Origin: a bacterium
GTDB lineage: Bacteria > Tectomicrobia > Entotheonellia > Entotheonellales > Entotheonellaceae
Length of the DNA: 5,064 bases
Assembly: GCA_027294925.1 (NCBI GenBank)
Contig: JAPULM010000516.1
Span: forward strand, 1 to 5,064
Reading direction: 5' to 3'
Positions 1 to 5,064 of the stretch are shown here, piece after piece; the first letter of the stretch is position 1; each line of letters starts with the position of its first letter. Under the pieces are notes generated by a model. It was given only the letters and a program-made list of their open reading frames with translations, did no database searches and was not told where the DNA came from. A program made the translations under genes and the position numbers.

Positions 1-2
1 CA

Positions 3-344
3 ATGGCGACGGCGCAATATTACCACAAGATGTTTGATGCCGAGATTGTGGAATCCATTCAGTCGGATGGCCGCCCCCGAATTGATCCGGATCTCAGTGG
101 CCTGACCATTTTTATTGGGCAGGTTGCACCAGAATCGGACACGCCGACAGTCCCTACCGATCCGTATATCGGTCTGGACCACTTTGGCTTGCGCGTCGAT
201 AACCTCGACGCGGCGGCAGCTGAGCTCAAACGGCGTGGGGCAGAGTTCACGGTGGAATCACGTATCATCCGGCCCGGGGTTAAGATCGCTTATGTACGGG
301 TGCCTGACGATGTCCGTATCGAATTGTTGGAGCGTACATCGTAG
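3..344 (+). CDS. VOC/glyoxalase-fold protein, 5' partial
   Basis: The visible 113 residues read as the later part of a vicinal-oxygen-chelate (glyoxalase/bleomycin-resistance/dioxygenase) domain. Residues 4-17 (QYYHKMFDAEIVES) match the helix and strand that normally follow the first beta strand. The second beta-alpha-beta module starts at LDHFGLRV (58-65) and continues through LDAAAAELKRRGAEF to the closing strand VRIELLER. His60 and Glu107 sit where metal ligands usually lie in this fold. The usual opening strand (about 20 residues) is absent, so the ATG at 3 is probably internal and the gene begins left of the window. No Shine-Dalgarno can be assessed. VOC proteins are soluble cytoplasmic enzymes or binding proteins acting on very diverse substrates, so the reaction cannot be named. 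The next gene starts 49 bases downstream on the same strand and may be co-transcribed. The family call is firm and the function unknown. Confidence 0.85.
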   Translation: MATAQYYHKMFDAEIVESIQSDGRPRIDPDLSGLTIFIGQVAPESDTPTVPTDPYIGLDHFGLRVDNLDAAAAELKRRGAEFTVESRIIRPGVKIAYVRVPDDVRIELLERTS

Positions 345-393
345 ATGGTAAGCGCTGCGTCGGCTCTGTCCAAACAATGAAATAAGGTGTGCT

Positions 394-648
394 ATGGCAG
401 ATAAACCCACGCTCTACATTGATTCCCAAGGCGGTAAGATCCGAGGGCCAGGGGAGGTTATCAGCCGCCTGTTTGCAAACCCGAAGGCCAAGGCTTGGTA
501 TCCACCAGCCGAATCGATGATTGTGATTAGCGATCCGCAGCGCTTTCAACAAACCGTCGCGCGACTGCGTAAACTGGGCTATCCTGTGGTCGAAAACCCA
601 CCGATAAGCGATGGGAGCGCCTCCACAGCGCATTCAGATCCCGACTAA
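394..648 (+). CDS. Small hypothetical protein (84 aa)
   Basis: I do not recognise a family. The 84-residue product begins MADKPTLYIDSQGG and has a compact alternating pattern. A strand-like segment (TLYIDS) is followed by a helix (GEVISRLFANP), a second strand (SMIVIS), an amphipathic basic helix (DPQRFQQTVARLRKLGY) and a short strand (PVVE). The last 15 residues are polar and probably disordered. There is no signal peptide, membrane segment or cysteine pair, so a cytoplasmic location is likely. An AAGGTG stretch at 384-389 lies 4 bases before the ATG and supports this start, although the spacing is short. The gene follows the VOC gene by 49 bases in the same direction. The residue composition and well-placed start suggest a real gene rather than chance. 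The balanced alpha/beta pattern could be a small ferredoxin-like fold, but that is speculation. Confidence 0.65.
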   Translation: MADKPTLYIDSQGGKIRGPGEVISRLFANPKAKAWYPPAESMIVISDPQRFQQTVARLRKLGYPVVENPPISDGSASTAHSDPD

Positions 649-665
649 CCAGACCCTTCTGTATC

Positions 666-683
666 ATGACAAACATGACAAAC
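666..683. repeat. Perfect 9-bp tandem duplication (ATGACAAAC x2)
   Basis: ATGACAAAC occurs twice back to back with no mismatch, 18 bases after the stop of the small hypothetical gene. The second unit overlaps a short inverted repeat CAAAC-CGGCA-GTTTG (679-693). Two copies of a 9-mer could be a replication-slippage product or a pair of protein-binding half-sites. No function can be assigned. Confidence 0.6.
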
Positions 684-858
684 CGGCAGTTTGGATCGCA
701 CGAGTCCATCATGTCAAATCTCTTTAAACAACACATTTATGATCACAATAGCAAGGTCTGGGATAGGCGGCTGCGAAAGCGCTTGTTGCATACCCGTGTG
801 GACTCGGAAGGTGATCTTGAAGCACCGTTGGGAGGATTTGCTTGGCGGTCAAAGCGCG

Positions 859-888
859 TTGCATCGAGCAGGCCATGGGGCATATATT
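859..888 (+). promoter_or_regulatory. Weak sigma70-like promoter candidate upstream of gpmI
   Basis: TATATT at 883-888 differs from the -10 consensus at one base. It is preceded after 18 bases by TTGCAT (859-864), which matches the -35 consensus poorly. Transcription would begin near 895 and leave a leader of about 84 bases before the mutase start at 979. The assignment rests only on consensus matching, and such matches arise often by chance. Confidence 0.2.
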
Positions 889-978
889 GCGAAAAACTTG
901 ATAACTGATAGATTGGTGCAGAGCTGAGCAGGATCAACCTCGTGCCAATTTACAAGAAAACGCCGGGGATCGGATCGT

Positions 979-2601
979 ATGAAAAGACGGGTGTTGGTTG
1001 TCATAATGGATGGAGTTGGCGTACGACAAGCACGCTTTGGCAATGCCGTTCGCCTGGCATGGACGCCGGCCATGAATTGGCTCAAGGCAAACGGTCTGTA
1101 CACCACCTTACAAGCGCATGGGACAGCAGTTGGCTTGCCAAGCGATGCCGACATCGGCAATAGCGAAGTCGGGCATAATGCGATGGGTGCCGGACGTGTT
1201 TTTGACCAGGGTGCCAAATTGGTCAGCCAGGCCCTAACCTCTGGCCGCATGTTTGCTGGCAACACCTGGCAGGGCATTGTCCGTTACGTCAAAGCGCATG
1301 ATGGGACACTGCATTTTCTCGGTTTGCTATCGGATGGCAACGTCCACTCGCACCAGCAGCACCTGCACCAAATGCTGGTTCGAGCCAAACAAGACGGTAT
1401 AAAGCGTGTACGCCTACACGTGTTGTTTGACGGCCGCGATGTGGGCGGCAAATCGGCCGAGATATATGTTGAGCGCTTAGAAAGGGTGATGAGCCAATTG
1501 CGCGCATCGGATTTCGATGTCCAACCGGCTTCCGCCGGGGGGCGAATGCGTATAACGATGGACCGCTACGGAGCGGATTGGGGCATGGTGGAGCGCGGCT
1601 GGCGTGTGCATGTGCTTGGCGAAGGACAGCGCTTTTCATCCCTGGAGGCTGCACTGCAAGCGTTTCGTCAAGATCCTGATTTGACCGATCAGTATCTACC
1701 GGAGTTTGTTATCGCTGCTGCGGATGGGCAACCGGCTGGCCCGATTCAGGACGGCGATGGGGTTATTCTGTTCAACTTTCGCGGCGATCGTGCGATCGAA
1801 ATCTGCCGCGCTTTTTGTGATGCTGATTTGCCGCAGTTTGATCGCGTTCGTATGCCTGAGGTCTACTATGCCGGCATGATGGAATATGATGGCGATCTCA
1901 AGATCCCAAAACAGTATCTCGTCTCGCCACCCCAGATTGATCAGACGTTGAGCGAGTATTTAATCGAACGCAAGTTGCGTCAATATGCCTGCAGCGAAAC
2001 ACAAAAATTCGGCCATGTGACCTATTTTTGGAACGGCAACCGCTCCGGCTATATCGACGCACGTTTGGAGGAATACCATGAGATTCCCTCAGACCAGGGC
2101 ATTGGATTCGAGCAACGCCCGTGGATGAAGGCGAGCGAGATCACCGAAGCGACCATACAGCGCATGCTGGCCGATCGTTTCGATTTTGGTCGGATCAATT
2201 TTGCCAATGGCGATATGGTGGGCCATAGTGGTGATTTGGAAGCATCGGTGATTGCGGTGCAGACCATCGATCTGATGCTGCGTCAACTCATTCGGGCGGC
2301 CGATCGGAGTAACACCATCTTGCTGGTTACCGCTGATCATGGTAACTGCGACGAGATGTTCGAGGGTAAGCAAGAGGACTGGGAAGATTGGGAGTCGATT
2401 TACTCTCATCTGAGTCCCAAAACCGCGCATACATTGAATCCTGTACCCTTCTATTTTTACGATCCCGCTAATCAAAGCGCGGCGTATCGTATCCGTCCTG
2501 ATACGACGTTTACGCTGGCTAATCTTGCTAATACCATCCTCAACCTGATGGGTTTTGCGTCGCGCGATTTGTATCAGCCGAGCATTATCGAAACATGTTG
2601 A
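979..2601 (+). CDS. gpmI: 2,3-bisphosphoglycerate-independent phosphoglycerate mutase (long, plant-like type)
   Basis: This enzyme interconverts 3-phosphoglycerate and 2-phosphoglycerate in glycolysis and gluconeogenesis, in the cytoplasm, through a phosphoserine intermediate and two divalent metals (Mn2+ in bacterial members). The 540-residue product is complete. The phosphatase domain has metal Asp11 (VIMDGVG) and catalytic Ser62 in GNSEVGHNAMGAGRV (60-74). The transferase domain has GLLSDGNVHSH (115-125), DGRDV (151-155) and NFRGDR (266-271). The phosphatase domain resumes with SETQKFGHVTYFWNGNRSG (339-357, Lys343), NGDMVGHSGD (410-419, Asp412 and His416), TADHGN (451-456, Asp453 and His454) and TAHTLNPVP (His484). 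All expected ligands are present. The wording around Ser62 and in the FWNGNRSG block resembles plant and trypanosomatid enzymes more than the roughly 510-residue E. coli/Bacillus type. The ATG at 979 puts the metal Asp at the usual distance from the N-terminus, although only a weak GGGG (965-968) serves as ribosome site. Two MaoC-type genes follow after 53 bases. Confidence 0.97.
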   Translation: MKRRVLVVIMDGVGVRQARFGNAVRLAWTPAMNWLKANGLYTTLQAHGTAVGLPSDADIGNSEVGHNAMGAGRVFDQGAKLVSQALTSGRMFAGNTWQGIVRYVKAHDGTLHFLGLLSDGNVHSHQQHLHQMLVRAKQDGIKRVRLHVLFDGRDVGGKSAEIYVERLERVMSQLRASDFDVQPASAGGRMRITMDRYGADWGMVERGWRVHVLGEGQRFSSLEAALQAFRQDPDLTDQYLPEFVIAAADGQPAGPIQDGDGVILFNFRGDRAIEICRAFCDADLPQFDRVRMPEVYYAGMMEYDGDLKIPKQYLVSPPQIDQTLSEYLIERKLRQYACSETQKFGHVTYFWNGNRSGYIDARLEEYHEIPSDQGIGFEQRPWMKASEITEATIQRMLADRFDFGRINFANGDMVGHSGDLEASVIAVQTIDLMLRQLIRAADRSNTILLVTADHGNCDEMFEGKQEDWEDWESIYSHLSPKTAHTLNPVPFYFYDPANQSAAYRIRPDTTFTLANLANTILNLMGFASRDLYQPSIIETC

Positions 2602-2639
2602 TGTGTCAATGAGAGCAGCGTCGCGTGTGCCACATGAGT

Positions 2640-2646
2640 AGGGGAG
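2640..2646 (+). promoter_or_regulatory. Ribosome binding site deciding the start of the first MaoC-type gene
   Basis: AGGGGAG lies 8 bases before the ATG at 2655. It supports that start over an in-frame GTG at 2625 and ATG at 2634, neither of which has a Shine-Dalgarno sequence upstream. Confidence 0.7.
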
Positions 2647-2654
2647 ATGCTTCG

Positions 2655-3104
2655 ATGACGACTAGAAAATATGCGCATGAAATGGCTGTGGGCGATCGTT
2701 ACGCAGCACTTGAGTTTCAAGTCACGGCATCGATGAATGAGCAGTTTCTATTTGCCTTGCAGGATTACGACGCTCGATATTGGCTGGAGACGGCAGACGG
2801 GCCGCCCATTGTTCATCCGGTTCTGTTGCTGCAGATGAGCCCGCGCACCCGTAGTCCGTCATGGAATCCGGCGCCGGGTATGGGCTCTGTGCTGGGCCGG
2901 GAGCATACCGAGTTTGTCACCCCTGGCCGGGTTGGGCAGACGTTCCATGTCGCATGGGAAGTGCTAGAGGTCTACGAAAAGCGCGGCCGTCCCTACCACA
3001 ATACTGAAACGGTGATTACCAACTCGGATGGTGCTGTGATTATGCGACGTCAGCTTCATTCGACACTTTTCATGCGGGATGGTAAGCGTGCGAAGGAGGT
3101 GTGA
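2655..3104 (+). CDS. MaoC-like / FAS1-like dehydratase-domain protein (hot-dog fold), probable non-catalytic partner
   Basis: The 149-residue product resembles the N-terminal MaoC-like (FAS1-type dehydratase) hot-dog domain. An early Y-x-VGD-R-Y segment is followed by the central helix region (NEQFLFALQDYDARYW) and a conserved HP (VHPVLLL). Next come the strands EFVTPGRVGQTFHVAWEV and LEVYEKRGRPYHNTETVITN, the typical 'high-affinity P-x-R-V-G' and 'Y-x-K-R-G-R' pattern of these proteins. It lacks the catalytic H-x-D motif of (R)-specific hydratases, which is present in the next gene. The two products therefore probably pair as one heteromeric hydratase/dehydratase acting on a CoA- or ACP-linked acyl substrate in the cytoplasm. 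The start at 2655 is chosen for its AGGGGAG. The stop shares its last base with the next ATG, pointing to coupled translation. Family assignment is good; substrate and direction of reaction are unknown. Confidence 0.85.
   Translation: MTTRKYAHEMAVGDRYAALEFQVTASMNEQFLFALQDYDARYWLETADGPPIVHPVLLLQMSPRTRSPSWNPAPGMGSVLGREHTEFVTPGRVGQTFHVAWEVLEVYEKRGRPYHNTETVITNSDGAVIMRRQLHSTLFMRDGKRAKEV
3094..3099 (+). promoter_or_regulatory. Strong ribosome binding site at the coupled MaoC junction
   Basis: A perfect AGGAGG lies inside the end of the first MaoC-type gene, 4 bases before the ATG at 3104. The stop and start overlap as TGATG. A GTG at 3101 is too close to this site to be the preferred start. Confidence 0.7.
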
Positions 3105-3541
3105 TGATCGCGTCGGTTCAAACGGCAACGGTAGGCACCGCCTTTGAGGGGCGGGTGCGTGATATGTCGCTGGGTCGTATTTTGGCCTTCTCGGGTGGCT
3201 TCTTATCCGAACCTAATTGGCCACACAAAAACCTCCATACCGATTTAGCCAAGGCGCAAGAAGCCGGCTTGCCGGAGCTGATTGCCTCCGGCAACCAGTC
3301 AGTCGGCATTTTAGTCGAGTTGCTCATGCAGGTTTTCGGTGACAACTGGCTGCACCAAGGGATATTGGATCTGAAAGTCGTCAACAGCGTCTACGTGGGT
3401 GATACGGTGCAAGCCAAAGCGGTTATCAAAGAACGCTGTGAGACAGACGGCGGTGTCAACGTGACGCTGGATGCCTGGTGTGAAAACCAGAGTGGTAAAA
3501 CCGTTATTGTCGGTACGGCATGTTGTCCCATTGAATGCTGA
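3104..3541 (+). CDS. MaoC family hydratase/dehydratase, probable catalytic subunit
   Basis: This 145-residue hot-dog protein carries the hydratase-2 type active-site stretch. FSGG (29-32) is followed by EPNWPHKNLHTD (36-47) with the probable catalytic His45, then the A-x-A-x-E-x-G-L helix and ASGNQS (61-66). Family members add or remove water across an acyl thioester double bond. Classical (R)-specific enoyl-CoA hydratases read D-x-N-P-x-H-x-D. Here the segment before His is longer and the catalytic Asp is not at the usual place, as I recall for a subfamily with a W-P-x-K-N-x-H-T-D signature. Asp47 or Glu36 might compensate, which is inference. The protein ends with regular strands (DTVQAKAVIKE, VNVTLDAWCEN, KTVIVGTACC). 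It overlaps the preceding MaoC-like gene by one base and probably forms a heteromer with its product. No substrate-defining neighbour such as an acyl-CoA ligase or transferase is visible. Confidence 0.88.
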   Translation: MIASVQTATVGTAFEGRVRDMSLGRILAFSGGFLSEPNWPHKNLHTDLAKAQEAGLPELIASGNQSVGILVELLMQVFGDNWLHQGILDLKVVNSVYVGDTVQAKAVIKERCETDGGVNVTLDAWCENQSGKTVIVGTACCPIEC

Positions 3542-3582
3542 AGTATTGGTGCCCGCCGGTTGCAGATATCCGCTGCAGATGG

Positions 3583-3624
3583 CCCCCCCCCATTCCAACC
3601 TTCCCTCGCCAGGGGGGAAGGGGT
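3583..3624. repeat. GC-rich intergenic repeat-like element: nine-C run plus hairpin
   Basis: Between the convergent genes a run of nine C (3583-3591) leads into ATTCCAACC and then a hairpin. CCTTCCCTC (3599-3607) pairs with GGGGGAAGG (3613-3621), with one T-G wobble. The layout (C-run, short spacer, pyrimidine arm, loop GCCAG, purine arm) matches dispersed intergenic elements common in many bacterial genomes. Multi-copy status cannot be shown from one window. A nearby TGCAGAT direct repeat (3561-3567, 3574-3580) may belong to the same element. Confidence 0.5.
3599..3621. terminator. Possible bidirectional stem-loop between convergent genes
   Basis: A nine-pair stem with a 5-base loop sits 57 bases after the second MaoC stop and 36 bases after the transketolase stop, so it could stop transcription from both sides. 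Neither arm is followed by a T-run, so it is not a classical intrinsic terminator. It may serve only as a 3'-end-stabilising hairpin or be part of the repeat element. Confidence 0.3.
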
Positions 3625-3657
3625 AAGCAAAATGTTCGAAAATAGTTGTCTCGGTGC

Positions 3658-4950
3658 TTAGCCCAGGGCTGCGAGCAACTGGCGCTGCCGTGCCAGACGC
3701 TGTTCGCGTTCGTTGGCGAAGCGTTGAACACCGGCAAAAATAGACTCGGTATCCAAATGCGCCTCTGCGATGACATCAGGTTCTAGTCCGCCGGTTAACC
3801 ATTGGTTGTCCCAATCGGCTGTCATGGCGTAGTCGTCGGTTAGCGGTCCGACATCTTTAATTGGCCAAACGCGCCGTGTGCCGGTGCTAACCACCATAAG
3901 GTCGTAGCGCGCCTCCGGAGGTAGAACCGAATGACGATACGCCTCAGGTTGGCGATCAAAGAGTTCTTCGCTAATGACGGCGATGATTTTTACGTTAATG
4001 CCGGCGGCTTCCAGGCGCGGTAACGTCCGCAACAGATTAACCGTCGAACTTGACCCTTGTGCGATTACATAACCGTGTCTGGGCTGCCCCGGGGCAAAGT
4101 CGCGGATCACGTATAAACCCTTGGCAGCAGCCTTAATATCGGTGTCGGCAAACGTGTTACGATCTGCCACCGGGAAGTCAGGCCGGGCGACTTCAAGAAT
4201 AATCAGACTGACTTTCGGCTCACGGGCGGCGATTTCGGCGGCGGCGAAATAGCCAGGTGCGACGTCATTGTAATCCCAGAAGCTGAGATGGATCGCCTGC
4301 CCGCGTGGAAAGAGTTTCCATACCTGCGGTGAAAAAATACCAAAGTGGGTGCGCGCATCGGCAGCGGTCTCCGGTCCTGAATGGCCGGCCAGAATGTGCA
4401 ACACACCCATCCGGAAGCGGCTGTCCTGGCTCTGCTGGCTCCACACCCGGGCTGGTAGGTACATCAGCGGGGTAAAGGCGCCGTAGGTGCCGCTCAAGGC
4501 CCAAACACCGGCAAATTGCTCCGGATCGAGCGAGGCGCTCTGGCCGACCAGGCCAATCGCTGTGGAGGCGTTACCGGCTTCCTGAATCGGCGCCTTGAAG
4601 CGAGTGCCAGCCGGATTTTGATCCGGGCTGTAATGTCCCCACAGGCTACCAGGTTCAACGTTAATCGATTCGGACAGATCCGCTGCTAGCGTGATCAGCC
4701 GGTTGTCGGTCACCACATTCACCCATTTGATGATTTCCGACACGCCACGACGGGTGCCGGCAATATCGCCCGCTTTACGGAACAGGGCGATATCCACCGT
4801 TTTCTCCTCACCGGAGACGGGGTTCTTGATGTTTAGGTGTTGTGGCTCAAGCGGTAGATTTTTCACCCGTAAACGCTCATCTAAAAACGGGTCGCGGGTC
4901 ACGTCGGCGCGTAGTTTGATATCATCCTGCACCGTGTCGCCGATTGCCAT
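3658..4950 (-). CDS. Transketolase, C-terminal two thirds (N-terminal ThDP domain missing)
   Basis: The visible 430 residues match a divergent transketolase, a thiamine-diphosphate enzyme moving two-carbon ketol units in the pentose phosphate or Calvin pathways. Residues 1-65 resemble an interdomain linker (TRDPFLDERLR, ALFRKAGDIAG). The pyrimidine-binding domain follows, with ADLSESIN (90-97) and the QEAGNASTAIGL segment whose Glu124 should contact the cofactor aminopyrimidine. AGHSGPETAADARTHFGIF (188-206) corresponds to the E-D-G-P-T-H loop. The C-terminal transketolase domain (about 292-410, GYVIAQGSSST, ISEELFDRQP) completes it. The first domain, with the GDG diphosphate/Mg2+ site (some 300 residues), is absent. 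Met at 4950 is the first plausible start, but it has no ribosome site. The frame stays open to the window edge, yet upstream residues are Ser/Arg/Ala-rich and look like the shadow of plus-strand coding. I judge this a 5'-truncated gene. A naturally split transketolase is possible but less likely, because no N-terminal partner adjoins it. Confidence 0.85.
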   Translation of the reverse strand: MAIGDTVQDDIKLRADVTRDPFLDERLRVKNLPLEPQHLNIKNPVSGEEKTVDIALFRKAGDIAGTRRGVSEIIKWVNVVTDNRLITLAADLSESINVEPGSLWGHYSPDQNPAGTRFKAPIQEAGNASTAIGLVGQSASLDPEQFAGVWALSGTYGAFTPLMYLPARVWSQQSQDSRFRMGVLHILAGHSGPETAADARTHFGIFSPQVWKLFPRGQAIHLSFWDYNDVAPGYFAAAEIAAREPKVSLIILEVARPDFPVADRNTFADTDIKAAAKGLYVIRDFAPGQPRHGYVIAQGSSSTVNLLRTLPRLEAAGINVKIIAVISEELFDRQPEAYRHSVLPPEARYDLMVVSTGTRRVWPIKDVGPLTDDYAMTADWDNQWLTGGLEPDVIAEAHLDTESIFAGVQRFANEREQRLARQRQLLAALG

Positions 4951-5064
4951 CGAAGAAACGAAATCCGATACGCGCGACCTGGAGATCGAGCTGTCCGAAG
5001 CCGTGGAAAAGCGAGCGAAGGCACGGGCCGATCTGGCCACGTGGCAAGAGCGGTTGACAGCTCG
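4934..5064 (+). CDS. Unidentified plus-strand coding segment, coiled-coil-like, runs off window
   Basis: From GTG 4934 (or any codon nearby) a frame runs open to the window end. It reads SPIAIEETKSDTRDLEIELS, continuing with EAVEKRAKARADLATWQERL. The Glu/Lys/Arg/Ala-rich, Leu-spaced pattern is that of a charged amphipathic helix or coiled coil and looks far more protein-like than any of the three minus-strand frames over the same bases. No ribosome binding site precedes the GTG, so the true start is unknown and the gene may itself be truncated on the left. Only about 43 residues are visible, so no family can be named. It overlaps or abuts the 5' end of the minus-strand transketolase head-to-head and leaves no room for promoters. 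Confidence 0.45.
   Translation, partial: MSPIAIEETKSDTRDLEIELSEAVEKRAKARADLATWQERLTA

Larger units (their letters stand above)
649..978 (+). other. 330-base stretch without a supportable gene
   Basis: Two overlapping plus-strand frames (666-908 and 691-927) and one minus-strand frame (743-937) are open here. None has a convincing ribosome binding site, a recognisable domain or protein-like composition, and they contradict each other. The stretch contains a 9-bp tandem duplication (666-683), a CAAAC-N5-GTTTG inverted repeat (679-693) and one weak sigma70-like promoter candidate before the downstream mutase gene. It may be a long leader region or decayed coding sequence. I cannot tell which. 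Confidence 0.5.

Noticed and set aside
738..743. TATGAT as a -10 box
   Set aside because: No -35-like hexamer at a suitable distance, and it is 235 bases before the next start.
898..926. TTGATA as a -35 box for gpmI
   Set aside because: No acceptable -10 hexamer occurs 16-18 bases downstream (GAGCTG at the ideal position).
666..927. Two overlapping plus-strand frames that could be small genes
   Set aside because: No ribosome binding site, no recognisable domain, and the two frames compete over the same bases.
849..1277. 142-codon minus-strand frame over the 5' part of gpmI
   Set aside because: It is antisense to highly conserved mutase motifs and has Pro/Cys/Arg-rich shadow composition.
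1289..2475. Further minus-strand frames opposite gpmI
   Set aside because: All lie against a clearly coding, motif-complete gene and show no domain of their own.
2598..2609. TTGA-TGTG-TCAA hairpin at the end of gpmI as a terminator
   Set aside because: Only four pairs with a 4-base loop and no T-run.
2625..2654. Earlier GTG (2625) or ATG (2634) start for the first MaoC-type gene
   Set aside because: Neither has a Shine-Dalgarno sequence, while ATG 2655 has AGGGGAG 8 bases upstream and begins where the family alignment would.
4951..5040. N-terminal extension of the transketolase frame to a GTG at 5040
   Set aside because: The extra 30 residues are Ser/Arg/Ala-rich, unlike any transketolase segment, and mirror a more protein-like plus-strand frame.

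Overview
This 5.06 kb window looks like ordinary bacterial chromosome of moderate GC: compact genes, short gaps, Shine-Dalgarno sequences, and no phage, insertion sequence, CRISPR, tRNA or rRNA signal. The lineage cannot be fixed. The phosphoglycerate mutase is of the long plant-like type, the transketolase is a divergent one with an extended linker, and a C-run/hairpin repeat lies between genes. This would fit an environmental bacterium such as a Chloroflexota member or a similar uncultured lineage, but that is a weak inference.

Left part, plus strand: a glyoxalase/VOC-fold protein cut by the window edge (3-344), then a small unrecognised 84-residue protein (394-648). About 330 bases follow (649-978) without a supportable gene. 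They hold a 9-bp tandem duplication and a weak promoter candidate.

Centre, plus strand: a complete cofactor-independent phosphoglycerate mutase (979-2601, gpmI) with every expected metal and catalytic motif. After 53 bases come two small hot-dog-fold proteins of the MaoC / (R)-hydratase type (2655-3104 and 3104-3541). They overlap by one base, are probably translationally coupled, and probably form one heteromeric hydratase/dehydratase. The three genes could share a transcript, although the mutase (glycolysis) and the hydratase (acyl-CoA chemistry) have no obvious common pathway.

Right part: a 116-base convergent gap contains a nine-C run and a GC-rich hairpin that resembles a dispersed intergenic repeat. 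On the minus strand follows the C-terminal two thirds of a transketolase (3658-4950). It has the pyrimidine-binding and C-terminal domains but no N-terminal thiamine-diphosphate-binding domain. At its 5' end the coding character switches abruptly to the plus strand, where a charged, helical coiled-coil frame runs off the window (about 4934-5064). This junction, where a conserved enzyme lacks its front half and meets an oppositely oriented gene head-to-head, is the most notable feature. It is either a genomic rearrangement or an assembly chimera. I see no convincing new defence, mobile or regulatory system here.
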